From contig JADGRK010000126.1 of the NCBI GenBank assembly GCA_017880985.1, positions 1 to 7,140 on the forward strand: DNA of 7,140 nucleotides, in the 5' to 3' direction. The stretch is from Rhodoferax sp. (GTDB taxonomy: Bacteria > Pseudomonadota > Gammaproteobacteria > Burkholderiales > Burkholderiaceae_C). The notes under the pieces are model-generated. The model saw only the letters and a program-made list of their open reading frames with translations, searched no databases and was not told the origin of the DNA. Made by a program: the position numbers and the translations under genes. Positions 6,266 to 7,140 of this stretch are shown in pieces; positions within the stretch are counted from its first letter, which is position 1; the number at the start of each line of letters is the position of its first letter.

Positions 6266-6269
6266 GGAG
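6266..6269 (+). promoter_or_regulatory. Shine-Dalgarno of prc
   Basis: GGAG lies five bases before ATG 6275. The nearer ATG at 6264-6266 runs into a stop after four codons, so 6275 is the start. Confidence 0.65.
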
Positions 6270-6274
6270 TGTGA

Positions 6275-7140
6275 ATGAAAAATAAACTGCTGTGGATCGT
6301 TTTTACCTTGGTACTGTCGGTGCAAGGTGCGTGGGCCGAGGCGGGAACATCCTATCCACCCGAGCTAAAAGCAGAGCCGCAAGAGGCCAAGGCGGCCCAT
6401 TTGACCGCTGAATTGCTGGCCCGGTACCACTACAAGAACGTGCCGCTTGATGACGCCCTGTCGGGAAAGATATTCGACCAGTACCTGAAAGTCCTTGATC
6501 CGGAGAAACTCTTCTTCGTTCAGGCCGATATTGACAAGCTTTCGGGAAATCGGACCGAACTCGGCATGGGCATTCTCAAGGAAGACCTCAGCGTCCCGTT
6601 TCTTGTTTTCAATCTTTACGAGCATCGTGTGGCCGAGCGTTTCGGTTACGCCCGCGCTCTACTCAAAAAGGGTTTTGATTTTCAGAAGGTCGAAAGTTAT
6701 CAATACGCACGAAACAAGGTCGCCTGGCCGCAATCCGAATCAGAAATACGCGAGCTGTGGCGCAAGCGGGTCAAGAATGACTGGCTCAGGCTCAAGCTCG
6801 CGGGCAATGATGAGCACAGGAGTGCTGAGATACTCGATAAGCGTTATGGCAATTTTCTAAAGTCCATTGGCCGGCTCAAGAGCGAGGACGCTTTTCAGAC
6901 CTATATGAATGCCTACACCATGGCCATTGACCCCCACACCAACTACCTGGGACCGCGGGCGGCAGAGGATTTTGACGTTTCTATGAGACTCTCGCTGGTC
7001 GGAATAGGTGCCGTACTGGCCGAAATTGATGGCTATACGACGATACGGGAGCTGGTGCCGGGAGGGCCGGCCGGGCTCTCTGGGCAGATGAAGATCGGGG
7101 ATCGTATTGTCGCTGTTGGCCAGGGCAAGGTTGACGCTAT
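6275..7140 (+). CDS. prc: Tail-specific (carboxy-terminal processing) protease Prc, N-terminal part
   Basis: Prc/Tsp is an S41-family periplasmic serine protease that degrades or trims proteins with nonpolar C-termini, including peptidoglycan hydrolases and lipoproteins. The frame is open from ATG 6275 to the window edge, giving 288 complete codons of a protein usually near 680-700 residues. Residues 1-21 form a signal peptide (basic MKNK, hydrophobic core, AWA then E22). The following N-terminal domain aligns by eye with E. coli Prc: ARYHYKNVPLDDALSGKIFD, then QYLKVLDPEKLFF, WRKRVKNDWLRLKL, and the hallmark DPHTNYLGPR at 219-228. A PDZ domain begins near 240 (LVGIGAVL, then ELVPGGPAG and GDRIVAVGQ, with G275-D276). 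The catalytic Ser/Lys lies beyond the window, so activity cannot be judged. It reads less GC-rich than hemE and priA and sits beside possible transposase debris. Confidence 0.93.
   Translation, partial: MKNKLLWIVFTLVLSVQGAWAEAGTSYPPELKAEPQEAKAAHLTAELLARYHYKNVPLDDALSGKIFDQYLKVLDPEKLFFVQADIDKLSGNRTELGMGILKEDLSVPFLVFNLYEHRVAERFGYARALLKKGFDFQKVESYQYARNKVAWPQSESEIRELWRKRVKNDWLRLKLAGNDEHRSAEILDKRYGNFLKSIGRLKSEDAFQTYMNAYTMAIDPHTNYLGPRAAEDFDVSMRLSLVGIGAVLAEIDGYTTIRELVPGGPAGLSGQMKIGDRIVAVGQGKVDA

Larger units (their letters stand above)
5885..6274. other. Mostly non-coding region between the phasin promoter and prc
   Basis: This 390-base stretch has no gene I can support. A short plus-strand frame (5981-6115) looks like the tail of a transposase. 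It is followed by a 52-codon open frame (6120-6278) whose stop overlaps the prc start as ATGA but whose product resembles nothing I know. An open minus-strand frame of 84 codons (5888-6142) lacks any family character. No recognisable promoter for prc was found beyond its Shine-Dalgarno. Confidence 0.5.

Noticed and set aside
6120..6278. 52-codon open frame overlapping the prc start by ATGA
   Set aside because: The overlap resembles translational coupling, but there is no ribosome-binding site and the sequence matches nothing known to me. I treat it as chance or debris.

Overview
The window looks like chromosomal DNA from a betaproteobacterium, most likely a Comamonadaceae member near Rhodoferax or Polaromonas. 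The basis is the high-GC coding sequence, a HemE and PriA that read like that family's proteins, a Phasin_2-type PHA granule protein, and GACAAT-like -10 elements. The taxonomic placement is inference from recall; no search was run.

Layout. (1) 31-1209 (+): a membrane cytochrome b561 fused to a C-terminal diheme cytochrome c (DHC) domain with two CxxCH motifs. (2) 1319-2428 (+): hemE, uroporphyrinogen decarboxylase, with all key catalytic residues; it has no Shine-Dalgarno and a -10-like box directly before the ATG. (3) 2429-2824: a 396-base non-coding stretch with an AT-rich core, two DnaA-box matches, six copies of a TCAAGG hexamer and overlapping hairpins. (4) 2825-5014 (+): priA, the primosomal replication-restart helicase, with Walker A, DEEH and eight zinc cysteines. 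(5) 5198-5743 (-): a phasin, convergent with priA, with its own terminator, Shine-Dalgarno, sigma70-type promoter and two TTGCAGTGCA palindromes that look like PhaR operators. (6) 5885-6274: little or no intact coding sequence, with a short reading frame resembling the tail of a transposase. (7) 6275-7140 (+): the N-terminal 288 codons of a Prc/Tsp-type carboxy-terminal processing protease, cut by the window edge before its catalytic residues.

The genes are not one pathway. HemE supplies tetrapyrrole for hemes such as those the upstream cytochrome carries. PriA is a replication housekeeping protein, and the phasin and its operators form a self-contained PHA-storage regulation unit. I saw no CRISPR array, tRNA, rRNA, toxin-antitoxin pair or phage-defence system. 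The least ordinary parts are the origin-like intergenic region before priA, the operator pair before the phasin, the b561-DHC fusion and the remnant next to prc.
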